The notes beneath the pieces are model-generated. The model was not told the DNA's origin and did no database searches. It saw only the letters and a list, made by a program, of their open reading frames with translations. Both the position numbers and the translations under genes were made by a program. From assembly GCF_013394305.1 (NCBI RefSeq), contig NZ_AP019810.1, positions 1,116,001-1,180,000 on the forward strand: a stretch of 64,000 nucleotides of DNA. The letters run 5' to 3'. The first letter of the stretch is position 1, and every line of letters starts with the position of its first letter. Shown here in pieces: positions 8,364 through 16,551 of this stretch. Source of the DNA: Enterococcus mundtii. GTDB lineage: Bacteria; Bacillota; Bacilli; Lactobacillales; Enterococcaceae.

Positions 8364-8480
8364 ATCGGCGATCTCAATTGGGCTTAAGAAAGAGCGTACT
8401 TTATAAAAAAATAGAATCTCCTCCAATACGAAAACGATTGGGAAGCTTCTGTTTTTTTCAATTGTTCTGTGTTTAATTAT
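8364..8480. repeat. Right flanking direct repeat, relic of a CDF gene end
   Basis: Starts with codons for IGDLNWA-stop, matching IGDLKWA-stop of the CDF gene, then repeats its terminator and downstream sequence with scattered substitutions. Its hairpin (about 8407-8455) can also terminate the minus-strand lyase gene, since T runs lie on both sides. Confidence 0.8.
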
Positions 8481-8497
8481 GACTTAGAAAGGTAGAG

Positions 8498-11400
8498 CTA
8501 TTTGACAACGATCTCTTTGCTTTCGAATTGACCGAAATCAATGGTAAACGTATTGGTTTGACTATCATAGACAATCCCTTCACTCGTAGACACCACGTCA
8601 GTAAAATCACTTGGTAAAGTAAGTGTTACTGGTTCAGTTTGTTGCGTTGGATTGGCAATTGTATAAACTGTTTGTTCTGCCTTCGTTTGTTTTAGTAAAG
8701 AAATTGGTTTATTCGTTTTGATCCCTGCCATTTCTCCGCCTTGTTCTTGCCAAAAATTGATGCCTAAGTAACCAGAGGTTTTCACTTCGACTGCTTGGAT
8801 TTCTTTGGTATTTTGCAAAATAGCAACTGGCTGTTTTGCTGCATAATCTGCTAATTCCGATTGAGTTTTGCCGGGCAACATCACATAAGCATATTCTGCA
8901 TCTTTTGGTTGCTGTCCATGATTGATTGAGAAGGTGCGGTAGTCACCTGTATAGGGTGTATCACTAGGAAATGCTTCATTGATTTCTCGATAAGTACCTG
9001 TACGTGTCTCACTGATCACATCGACTGTTTCCTTTTGTGGGAAATAATAACCGATCGACGCATGTTGATGATCTGATTCTAACAATAACCAAGATGTCTC
9101 CTTCGTTTGTTGTGACTGATCAATCATTCCTGTATCCGAAAGTACTTGATACGTATACGAATCATTTAATAAACGATTATCGACAATTGTTTCGATTGAA
9201 GCAGTTGTATCTCCTGTAATACCGGCACCTAAGGCAATGATTTGCCCATCCAATGTAAACCATGACTTCTTCCCTTGTACATTCATCGGTAAGGTCGTTC
9301 CATTATTCTTTGTTCCTTCTTTGTTAAGAGCCATTCCTACTACACCTTGATCTCCAGCAACGGCACCGCCTACCCATGTTTCATTTGAAGTCACTGTAGT
9401 AAATGCTGAAATTTCATCTGCTAAAGGTACTGTATCGATGGTCGTACCAGGTAAACGATAAGGATCGATTGTTGGCCAATAACTCGGACCGAATTGGACT
9501 TGGTCATCATTGTAAAGATAGATCATCCCGTCAGACGTATGCCAGCCTCGTTGATTTTCCAGATTTCCTGCTTCAAATGAAGAGATTCGCTTCGAATACA
9601 TGCTTAATCCTAAATGGTAACTCTCTGTTCGTTGGACAAACCGATCCATTGCATGGTACATCTTTGTTCCGATGAACGGTAGTTGCTTACCCATCACCGT
9701 GGTATTAGCCAATAGCTCCGTTGTCATCATCAAATCATTGTAATCTCTCGTATTTGTCAAATAATAGTTAGGATTAGACAACATCCAATATTTCACTGCT
9801 TCTTGTAAAGCTTTTTGCTGTGTTTCAGGTGCAAATTTCGCCACGATCATTAAATTGTACATCGTTGTCGATCCGTAACCCATTTTTGTCGCTGCTGGTA
9901 CTCGAGAAATGGAACGACCATTGACTAAAGGCAACATTTCACCTTGATACACTAATGGGATAAATGCCGATTGTACGTTATCAACAAAGGACTTTATTTG
10001 ATCAGCTGTCAACGTATAGCGAGATTCTTTGACGATCGATAAAATTTGGCCTACGCCTTTGACTAGTACATTGCCATAAGAGCCTGTATAAGGGATCGTT
10101 TCATGCTGGATAAATGAACCATCTTGATAAAATCCATCTCCATGGGTCACCAATTTAAAGGCATCTGTGATACTTTCAACTGCTTGTGTAACTTTCGCTG
10201 GATCATTTTGTAAGAGACCTAGTCCTAAAACAGTTTGCGCTAAATCTGTGCGATTCGCACCAGTTGTTGAAAAATTTGGTATAAAATCAAGCGCGACAAA
10301 AGTTCCTTGTGGTTTTGTGTAGAGTTGTTTAAATGGATCGGGTACATATCTACTCAACACAGCCGTATACTTTTGAAGTTTCTCCTCTGGTACGTCTTCA
10401 TCCAGCACCATCAAAATTGCCACAAATTTTTGAGCTACTCCGATTTGCCAATCCCACCAATTGCCATGATACTTTGTTCCATCATAGCCTTTTTTTGTGA
10501 TCATAAAATCTAATCCACTTTGAATCGCTTGACTGATGACTTCATCTTGATAAAAACTTGTCCCATTCGTTCCATATGCTAACGCTAGTTTTTGCAACTT
10601 TGTAAATTGCGTGGTTAAATCTGCCGAAGCGGTATTCCCAGATTCTAATGGCCACAGATACGTGCGATCAGGATCTTGATTCATTGTCTCGTAAAGTTTT
10701 TCTGCTTCGTCAGAAAGAGCGTTTACATAATTGGCAATCGCTGGATTAGCTAAATCGGTCGTTGTTGACACAAGTTGATCTTTCCAGTTTGCTTTCATTG
10801 TTTGAAATTCTTCTGTCGGTTCTTCCACTTGCAGACTATTGACCGCTCCACTACGCATGGAATAAATAGTTAATTTACTCTCATTCCCAAATAACCGAAT
10901 CCCTGAATAACCTGACCAGTCCCCATTGATCGTTGTCCCATCAGAATAAAGAACTTCTTGATTTTCATACAACAAACGGTCGTTCAAATATGCTTGGAAC
11001 GATGTTCCTTCATATCTTAGTAACAATTTATAGGTTTGTCCTGAAATCAGTGTAGGACCTTTGATGGCTGTCAACCATTTCCCCCCAGGCTGCCCCAATT
11101 GCCATTCACCATCGCGCATATAGGCAAACGATTGCCAGTTCGATGTCGTCTGATCGTTTCCTCGAAAAACTAGTCCAAAATTGGTCTGTCCCTCATATAG
11201 AAACGTGTATTCTAGATCACCTGAGCTACGGACACCTGCATCTAATAATAACGACACAGACTCAAATTGTTGATTGACTTTCTGGTTTGCGATCTGTAAC
11301 CCATTCTCGTTGGTATATTTATCTGCTTTTCCAACAATGTCTTGCCAAGTACCCAAATGCTGCGAAAAATCTGACTCATAGTTCCCTGATGTCGTATTTT

Positions 11401-11515
11401 TTTGCATGTCAGTCTGTGTTCCTTCTGCACCGACTTGTTGACTGTACCCTAACCCAATACCAACGAATAAACTACACCCTAATGTCACCACTAATTTTGT
11501 TGACCAACGCTTCAT
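8498..11515 (-). CDS. Secreted polysaccharide lyase family 8 (hyaluronate lyase type)
   Basis: 1005 residues from ATG 11515 (AAGGAG upstream); the open frame continues upstream without a better site. A signal peptide (MKRWSTKLVVTLGCSLFVGI, cleavage near residue 30) precedes a jelly-roll-like domain (about 45-225), then the PL8 alpha/alpha toroid and beta domains. The catalytic triad is visible as Asn421 (GANRTD), His471 (FIQHE) and Tyr480 (GSYG); its spacing of 50 and 59 residues equals that of pneumococcal hyaluronate lyase Asn349/His399/Tyr408. The enzyme would cut hyaluronan and/or chondroitin outside the cell to unsaturated disaccharides. No LPXTG motif, so it should be released. It is the last gene of the GAG PTS block, separated from it by a terminator-like hairpin. 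Confidence 0.92.
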   Translation of the reverse strand: MKRWSTKLVVTLGCSLFVGIGLGYSQQVGAEGTQTDMQKNTTSGNYESDFSQHLGTWQDIVGKADKYTNENGLQIANQKVNQQFESVSLLLDAGVRSSGDLEYTFLYEGQTNFGLVFRGNDQTTSNWQSFAYMRDGEWQLGQPGGKWLTAIKGPTLISGQTYKLLLRYEGTSFQAYLNDRLLYENQEVLYSDGTTINGDWSGYSGIRLFGNESKLTIYSMRSGAVNSLQVEEPTEEFQTMKANWKDQLVSTTTDLANPAIANYVNALSDEAEKLYETMNQDPDRTYLWPLESGNTASADLTTQFTKLQKLALAYGTNGTSFYQDEVISQAIQSGLDFMITKKGYDGTKYHGNWWDWQIGVAQKFVAILMVLDEDVPEEKLQKYTAVLSRYVPDPFKQLYTKPQGTFVALDFIPNFSTTGANRTDLAQTVLGLGLLQNDPAKVTQAVESITDAFKLVTHGDGFYQDGSFIQHETIPYTGSYGNVLVKGVGQILSIVKESRYTLTADQIKSFVDNVQSAFIPLVYQGEMLPLVNGRSISRVPAATKMGYGSTTMYNLMIVAKFAPETQQKALQEAVKYWMLSNPNYYLTNTRDYNDLMMTTELLANTTVMGKQLPFIGTKMYHAMDRFVQRTESYHLGLSMYSKRISSFEAGNLENQRGWHTSDGMIYLYNDDQVQFGPSYWPTIDPYRLPGTTIDTVPLADEISAFTTVTSNETWVGGAVAGDQGVVGMALNKEGTKNNGTTLPMNVQGKKSWFTLDGQIIALGAGITGDTTASIETIVDNRLLNDSYTYQVLSDTGMIDQSQQTKETSWLLLESDHQHASIGYYFPQKETVDVISETRTGTYREINEAFPSDTPYTGDYRTFSINHGQQPKDAEYAYVMLPGKTQSELADYAAKQPVAILQNTKEIQAVEVKTSGYLGINFWQEQGGEMAGIKTNKPISLLKQTKAEQTVYTIANPTQQTEPVTLTLPSDFTDVVSTSEGIVYDSQTNTFTIDFGQFESKEIVVK

Positions 11516-11549
11516 TTTGTTCTCCTTTTTGATTATAGATATTTTTTGA

Positions 11550-11604
11550 ACTAAAAAAATCTGCAAGAAAGGCGCATTCTTATTTCGAACGATTCTTTCT
11601 TGCA
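11550..11604 (-). terminator. Terminator/attenuator between PTS EIID and the lyase
   Basis: ATCTGCAAGAAAG and CTTTCTTGCAGAT form a 13-bp stem with a run of seven T on the minus strand. The lyase lies 35 bp beyond, with only a weak promoter candidate, so partial read-through may set lyase expression. Confidence 0.85.
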
Positions 11605-11652
11605 GATCGGATCACGACCTTGCGATCACTTCATTCATTTTTTATGAATCAT

Positions 11653-12459
11653 TTAAGCTAAGATCCCGGCAGCACTTAATGCAATCGAAAGAATCAAAAT
11701 GATCCAGATCACGCGAGTTGAATTCAATTTCTTCTGACCTAACATCCAGTAAGTCAATAAGACTAATAAAACCGGTACTAATGAAGGTAAGATCGCATCT
11801 AATGTATCTTGAACAACTAACTCCACCCCATTTTGTTTGTAAACGAAAGGAACCGTTGCTTTGATAACTGACGGAATCAAGGCACCAATAACTGTGATCC
11901 CTAAAACAGTTGCTGCGTTGGTGAATTCTGTTAGTTTATTTTTCAGAGTCGTAACTAATTTAACTCCTTGCTTATAGCCAAGTGGTAATAATGCTGCTCG
12001 TCCAAAAAGTAAAGCGATATTGGCAATGATCCAGATCACACAGCCAACGACTGATCCGCTTTGTGCCAATGTACCTGCGATTGAACCAAAAATCGTTCCC
12101 CAGATGACATGGAATAATGAATCGCCTACCCCTGCCAATGAACCCATCAACGCTGTTTTCAACGCGACAATCGTATCTTTTGCTTTGTAACCATCTTCTT
12201 CTTCAATTGCCACATCGATCCCCATGATCAAGTTCCCAAAAATTGCATTCGTATTGAAAAATTGATTATGAGTATTCATCATATCTTGTAATTGTGATTT
12301 GTCTTCCCCATAGAATTTTTTCAGTACAGGTAAAATACCATAGAGATAACCGGTACTCATCATACGCTCATAGTTCCAATTCAATTGGCTACCAAGGATA
12401 TAGCGCCAACTGATGACATTCAATTCTTTTTTCGTTAACTTTTGATTACTCATCGCCAT
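11653..12459 (-). CDS. PTS mannose/GalNAc-family EIID
   Basis: Start set at ATG 12459 (MAMSNQKLTKKELNVIS) behind AAGGAGG, overlapping the 3' end of the EIIC gene by 14 bp, which implies translational coupling. About 268 residues with the EIID hallmarks SWRYILGSQLNWNYERMMSTGYLYGILPVLKKFYG at the N-terminus and ALMGSLAGVGDSLFHVIWGT, then C-terminal membrane helices. With EIIC it forms the permease. Context (PL8 lyase, GH88) indicates import of unsaturated GAG disaccharides, as for streptococcal GAG PTS. Confidence 0.9.
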   Translation of the reverse strand: MAMSNQKLTKKELNVISWRYILGSQLNWNYERMMSTGYLYGILPVLKKFYGEDKSQLQDMMNTHNQFFNTNAIFGNLIMGIDVAIEEEDGYKAKDTIVALKTALMGSLAGVGDSLFHVIWGTIFGSIAGTLAQSGSVVGCVIWIIANIALLFGRAALLPLGYKQGVKLVTTLKNKLTEFTNAATVLGITVIGALIPSVIKATVPFVYKQNGVELVVQDTLDAILPSLVPVLLVLLTYWMLGQKKLNSTRVIWIILILSIALSAAGILA

Positions 12460-13243
12460 CAAAACCTCCTTCAAGTGTTCCAGTGGTTGTCACTGTTTGA
12501 GCAGTTGCTTCTTTTTCGTTATCTCGTTTGAATACTAACAATGCAGCAATAACACCAACGATTGAAATACCAAGCATTGGTACTTGTAGATATGCTGATA
12601 AGAAGAAACCTAAAAGTAAGTAAGGAATATACTGTTTTGCTGGTAAATAATGTAAAAGGATGGCCACACCGACAACTGGTAGTACGCCACCTGCTGTACG
12701 CAATCCATTCATCAACCATTCAGGTGTATTTTCTGTGATTGTTGAAACTGCCGCATCACCGACTAGTAACATCAATAAGATCGGGATTGCTCGAGAAAGC
12801 CCCCATAGGAATGAACCAGATAATACTAACCGTGGGATACTGTTGATACGCATATCTTCAATCGCACGATCGACACGGTGAAGCAAAAAGACATTACAGA
12901 AGCGAGCAACGACATCAAGCTGTAGCATCAGTAATGATACTGGTACAGCTAGACCGATCCCATATTCCGCCCCTTTACCAGAAATAACAGCAAACGCCGT
13001 TCCTAATACAGCGCCAGTAAAGAAGTCGGGTACAGATGCACCTCCAAAAGCCGCAATCCCTAAACGCATCAATTGAAGGGTTCCCCCTACCATCAAGCCA
13101 GTTTCTAAATCTCCCATGATCATCCCGGAGATCATTCCCGCAATGGCTGGTTGTGTCAACGTATTTGAAATAAGTGAATCATTGATTGCAATAAAAGCAT
13201 AAACTGTAATAAGAATAATTTGATACATGGCTAAATGTTGCAT
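12446..13243 (-). CDS. PTS mannose/GalNAc-family EIIC
   Basis: 265 residues, multiple membrane helices, ribosome site AGGAGG eight bases upstream. ISNTLTQPAIAGMISGMIMGDLETGLMVGGTLQLMRLGIAAFGGASVPD is the standard EIIC N-terminal signature of the mannose/sorbose family. It lies between EIIAB (18 bp upstream) and EIID (overlapping). The hydrophilic C-terminal tail ends GGFDGDE. Confidence 0.92.
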   Translation of the reverse strand: MQHLAMYQIILITVYAFIAINDSLISNTLTQPAIAGMISGMIMGDLETGLMVGGTLQLMRLGIAAFGGASVPDFFTGAVLGTAFAVISGKGAEYGIGLAVPVSLLMLQLDVVARFCNVFLLHRVDRAIEDMRINSIPRLVLSGSFLWGLSRAIPILLMLLVGDAAVSTITENTPEWLMNGLRTAGGVLPVVGVAILLHYLPAKQYIPYLLLGFFLSAYLQVPMLGISIVGVIAALLVFKRDNEKEATAQTVTTTGTLEGGFDGDE

Positions 13244-13260
13244 GATTATTTCCTCCTAAA

Positions 13261-14184
13261 TCACTTTCTTAGTTTTTCCATAAAATCGATGACTGGATCA
13301 TTTGGTACCAGTTGAGCGGTCACTTTTATGTCTTTGGCTGCGATTGCTTCAAACACTGCTTCTTCTTCTTTCATGACCTTGATGCTTTTCGTGATTTCTC
13401 TCGCACCTTCTTTATGACTCATGTTTCCTACATTAATTGCAGCCAGCTCACCGCCCGCTTCTAAATACCGCAAGACATCTGTTGGATTTTTAAAAAGTAA
13501 AAAAATACGTTGCTTGCCATATTTGCCAGATTGAACATTTTTTGCCGCCGCAGCAACAGTTAAAACGGATAGCCGCATAGATGTAGGCGCTGCCATTCTT
13601 AATGAAGATTTTTGTAAAGAATCCATTGCTGCCTCATCATTGATCACGATGATCCGTTGTGTATTCAAACTTGTGGACCAAATTCCTGCAACTTGACCAT
13701 GAATCAAGCGTTCATCAATCCTTACATTGACAATATTCGCTTTGCCTTTAAATTCCTTATATTGTGCTAGATCTCCCTCTGCGGCTTGCGTTTCTTCCGC
13801 TTCCGTTGCGATCATCTTGTTTTTGACATCTACGATACCCCCGCGTGCCAAATCGATCAACGCCTCGATCGTTGCTTGTGGATTAAGGGTCGCTTCCATG
13901 ACTAAAGGTAAAGACATCCCAGCAATAATTGTAACTTCTTCATCTTCTAGGTAATTTTTTAGCGCTGTGTTACATGGTGTCCCACCTAGCAGATCTGCAA
14001 TAATCAAGGTCGAACCGTTAAGGGCTTTCATTTTCTCAGTTAATTCATGTTCAAATTGTAAATTATCGCCATCTGGTCTTAAAGAAAGTGTGTGGACATG
14101 TTCTTGCACGCCAACGATCATCTCTAAACTGGCTTTGACTCCATCGGCCATGCTACCATGACTGACCAATAAGATATTTCTCAT
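13261..14184 (-). CDS. PTS mannose-family EIIA-EIIB fusion
   Basis: 307 residues joining two cytosolic domains. Residues 1-125 are EIIA-Man with phosphorylated His9 (LLVSHGSMADG) and IADLLGGTPCN; residues about 150-307 are EIIB-Man/Sor with His162 (VRIDERLIHGQVAG). A short Ala/Glu-rich linker joins them. In streptococcal GAG systems these domains are often separate genes, so the fusion is a useful marker. It is the first gene of the minus-strand operon EIIAB-EIIC-EIID. A TAACATGTTA operator lies at 14219-14228. Confidence 0.92.
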   Translation of the reverse strand: MRNILLVSHGSMADGVKASLEMIVGVQEHVHTLSLRPDGDNLQFEHELTEKMKALNGSTLIIADLLGGTPCNTALKNYLEDEEVTIIAGMSLPLVMEATLNPQATIEALIDLARGGIVDVKNKMIATEAEETQAAEGDLAQYKEFKGKANIVNVRIDERLIHGQVAGIWSTSLNTQRIIVINDEAAMDSLQKSSLRMAAPTSMRLSVLTVAAAAKNVQSGKYGKQRIFLLFKNPTDVLRYLEAGGELAAINVGNMSHKEGAREITKSIKVMKEEEAVFEAIAAKDIKVTAQLVPNDPVIDFMEKLRK

Positions 14185-14217
14185 CTCTCTTCCCCCTTAA
14201 ATAAACATCTAAGCTAC

Positions 14218-14229
14218 TTAACATGTTAG
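14218..14229. promoter_or_regulatory. GntR operator O1 upstream of EIIAB
   Basis: Contains the perfect palindrome TAACATGTTA. A promoter candidate for EIIAB (TTTACG, 17 bp, TATAGT on the minus strand) lies just upstream, placing the operator downstream of the start site. Confidence 0.7.
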
Positions 14230-14282
14230 CTATTGATTACGTACACTATATCACATATCAACTCAAACGTAAACCTAACATC

Positions 14283-14293
14283 TTAACATATTA
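14283..14293. promoter_or_regulatory. GntR operator O2 (degenerate)
   Basis: TTAACATATTA, one mismatch from the O1/O3 palindrome, midway between the divergent genes. Confidence 0.5.
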
Positions 14294-14331
14294 TATTTTT
14301 TCTTAAAAAATTTAGATCCAAAATTAATCCA

Positions 14332-14360
14332 TTGCCACAAACAAGTTAACATGTTATGGT
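14332..14360 (+). promoter_or_regulatory. gntR promoter overlapped by operator O3
   Basis: TTGCCA (14332-14337), a 17-bp spacer, TATGGT (14355-14360). TTAACATGTTA (14346-14356) covers the spacer end and the -10, so the regulator should repress itself. Confidence 0.7.
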
Positions 14361-14397
14361 AAGATTAATTGAATACCGCAAAAAAAGGAGGTCTCAT

Positions 14398-15108
14398 GTG
14401 GTGATTCCCAAATATGAACAAATTAAGCAAGAATTATTAGCTGAAATCAAAAATCATTTATTTGTTCCTGGAGATAAGTTTTACTCAGAAGCAGATATCA
14501 AGAAAAAATATTCTGTCAGCTCGATCACAGCCGTTAAAGCATTGAATGAGCTTACAACCGCTGGCTATCTCTATCGCGTCCAAGGGAAAGGGACCTTTGT
14601 TTCTAAATCAAAAGTCTCTCAATCAGTCAAATTCTCAGATATCGAATTACATTCATTAGATAAAGAGAAGGTCAAGGTCGTTTCGATAGAAGAAGCGCAA
14701 GAACCTGAAATTTTAGAAGAACTTGGACTACCAAAAAATGGTTCTTATTATCGCATCAAACGAGTGCGATATTTTGAGGATATCCCTTTCCTTGTGCATA
14801 TCACTCATCTGCCAAAACGTTTGGTCAAGGAACCTATTAGTAAAGACTTATCTCAATACTCCAGTATCTACGAGAGAGTGAGAAAAGATTTTGGGATCGA
14901 CCTCTTCTCTCTTTCATCTGTTGAGACGAATGAAATTGTCTTTCCCGATGATCCAGAATTATTGAACTTGTTAAAGTTAAGCTTTCGCGAACCAGTCGTC
15001 AAACAAGTCAAGCATTCTTTTCTTGCCGATCGAAGCGTAGCCGAATATATCATTAGTTATAAGCACTGGAAATATTTCAAAACAAAAATCGAAGTAGAAG
15101 CAGAATAA
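14398..15108 (+). CDS. GntR-family (UbiC-type) transcriptional regulator of the GAG locus
   Basis: The frame opens at an ATG (14356) that lies inside the -10/operator, so translation should begin at GTG 14398 or 14401 behind AAAAGGAGG. About 236 residues: N-terminal winged helix (YEQIKQELLAEIKNHLFVPGDKFYSEADIKKKYSVSSITAVKALNELTTAGYLYRVQGKGTFV) and a C-terminal effector domain with YYRIKRVRYFEDIPFLVHITHLP. Operators at 14218, 14283, 14346 and 15343 flank all transcription units of the locus. The inducer is likely a GAG-derived sugar phosphate; this is inference. Confidence 0.9.
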   Translation: MVIPKYEQIKQELLAEIKNHLFVPGDKFYSEADIKKKYSVSSITAVKALNELTTAGYLYRVQGKGTFVSKSKVSQSVKFSDIELHSLDKEKVKVVSIEEAQEPEILEELGLPKNGSYYRIKRVRYFEDIPFLVHITHLPKRLVKEPISKDLSQYSSIYERVRKDFGIDLFSLSSVETNEIVFPDDPELLNLLKLSFREPVVKQVKHSFLADRSVAEYIISYKHWKYFKTKIEVEAE

Positions 15109-15158
15109 GTAGAACGGTAATAGCCGTAATTTCGCACCCATTGAATTAAATAAGCAAA

Positions 15159-15209
15159 ACCAGAAGGAATCCATCAGACCGTTCTTTGAACGTTTTGTGG
15201 ATTCCTTCT
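15159..15209 (+). terminator. Terminator of gntR
   Basis: AGAAGGAATCCA pairs with TGGATTCCTTCTT; the loop itself contains a small ACCGTTC/GAACGTT pairing. The T tract is poor. Confidence 0.6.
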
Positions 15210-15342
15210 TAACTATATATATCTATCCATGATCGGAGTTACTTACTTTAAAAAATAAATAAAGTTATTTATTTTCCGATCTTTCTGTTTTTTTATTTTG
15301 CCATTCGCTTTTTCTGATTATTTAGGTTATACTAGTTTAAAG

Positions 15343-15354
15343 TTAATATGTTAA
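15343..15354. promoter_or_regulatory. GntR operator O4 upstream of GH88
   Basis: TTAATATGTTAA, one base from the locus consensus TTAACATGTTAA, placed 19 bp before the GH88 start and just after a TATACT (15329-15334 region) -10 candidate. Confidence 0.6.
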
Positions 15355-15372
15355 CAAATTAAGAGGAGTGGT

Positions 15373-16539
15373 ATGATGGGATTACAACAAACAAAAGATT
15401 CCCTTATTTCCATAAGTCAGTCTGTCGATAGCGCCTGGCTAGCGAAGCAAATTGATTGGTGTTGCCAAAAAATCGAACATAATATGACACGCTACGGTCT
15501 AGATTTTCCGTCGGCTTGCGCAACAAATGGGATCTATCGGATCAAACCTAATGATGACTGGACGAATGGCTTTTGGACTGGCATGTTATGGTTGGCTTAT
15601 GAATGGACTGGCAAAGAGAAATTTCTCGTACGTGCCATGGAAAATATCCATAGTTTCAAAGAGCGTTTAACCACACATCACGTGCTAGATCATCATGATA
15701 TTGGTTTCTTATATAGTTTATCTGCTGGTGCAGGCTATCGGTTAACCAACAGCTTATTATGCAAAGAAGAATTGCTTCAAGCCGCAGATGTCTTACTTGC
15801 ACGTTTTCAAGAAAAAGGACAATTTATCCAAGCCTGGGGCGCGTATGGCGATCCAAAAGAATATCGCTTGATCATCGATTCATTGATCAACTTACCTTTA
15901 TTGTTCCAAACTTCTGAGATTTCAGGTAATGATCATTATCGAGAAGTAGCAAAGAAACATTACGAAACAGTGTTACGTACCGTTGTTAGAGAAAACGCAA
16001 CAACTTTCCATACGTATTATTTTGATCCTTCAACCGGTACACCAACTCACGGTGCCACACATCAGGGAAATAGCGATGAGTCGATTTGGGCACGTGGCCA
16101 AAGTTGGGCTGTTCTTGGGATTCCTTTAAATGAAAGTTATTTAAAAACTTCGTCTTTACCTACAAATTATGAAGCAATCGTGGATGTCTTTTTGGCACAT
16201 TTGCCAGAAGACCTTGTTCCTTATTGGGATTTTGATTTCACAGATGAACATCCTTCTGACAAAGATAGTTCAGCCTTAGCGATCACCGCCTGTGGATTAT
16301 TAGAAGCCGCAAATATGGAAGCGTATCCTCAGTCTGAAGAATTAGCGAAAGGAATGCTCTACCAATTAGGCGAACATTACACATCTTTGTCCGAACCTGA
16401 TAATGAAGGTCTATTACTACATGGCGTATATGCCCATGCAGAAGGTAAAGGAATCGATGAACCTAATCTTTGGGGCGATTATTTCTATCTAGAAGCTCTG
16501 ATGCGTTTAGCAAAACCCTCGTGGAAAAAATATTGGTAA
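15373..16539 (+). CDS. GH88 unsaturated glucuronyl hydrolase
   Basis: 388 residues, family-typical length, alpha/alpha-barrel. The two catalytic-site Asp residues are visible as Asp109 (DHHDIGFLYS) and Asp169 (RLIIDSLINLPLL); DDWTNGFWTGMLWLAYEWTG is the N-terminal hallmark and WARGQSWAVLG also matches. It releases the 4,5-unsaturated uronate from lyase-made disaccharides in the cytosol, and lacks a signal peptide accordingly. RBS GAGGAG supports ATG 15373, though ATG 15376 is equally possible. Operon with GH35, 12 bp apart. Confidence 0.93.
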   Translation: MMGLQQTKDSLISISQSVDSAWLAKQIDWCCQKIEHNMTRYGLDFPSACATNGIYRIKPNDDWTNGFWTGMLWLAYEWTGKEKFLVRAMENIHSFKERLTTHHVLDHHDIGFLYSLSAGAGYRLTNSLLCKEELLQAADVLLARFQEKGQFIQAWGAYGDPKEYRLIIDSLINLPLLFQTSEISGNDHYREVAKKHYETVLRTVVRENATTFHTYYFDPSTGTPTHGATHQGNSDESIWARGQSWAVLGIPLNESYLKTSSLPTNYEAIVDVFLAHLPEDLVPYWDFDFTDEHPSDKDSSALAITACGLLEAANMEAYPQSEELAKGMLYQLGEHYTSLSEPDNEGLLLHGVYAHAEGKGIDEPNLWGDYFYLEALMRLAKPSWKKYW

Positions 16540-16551
16540 GGAGAAACCAAC

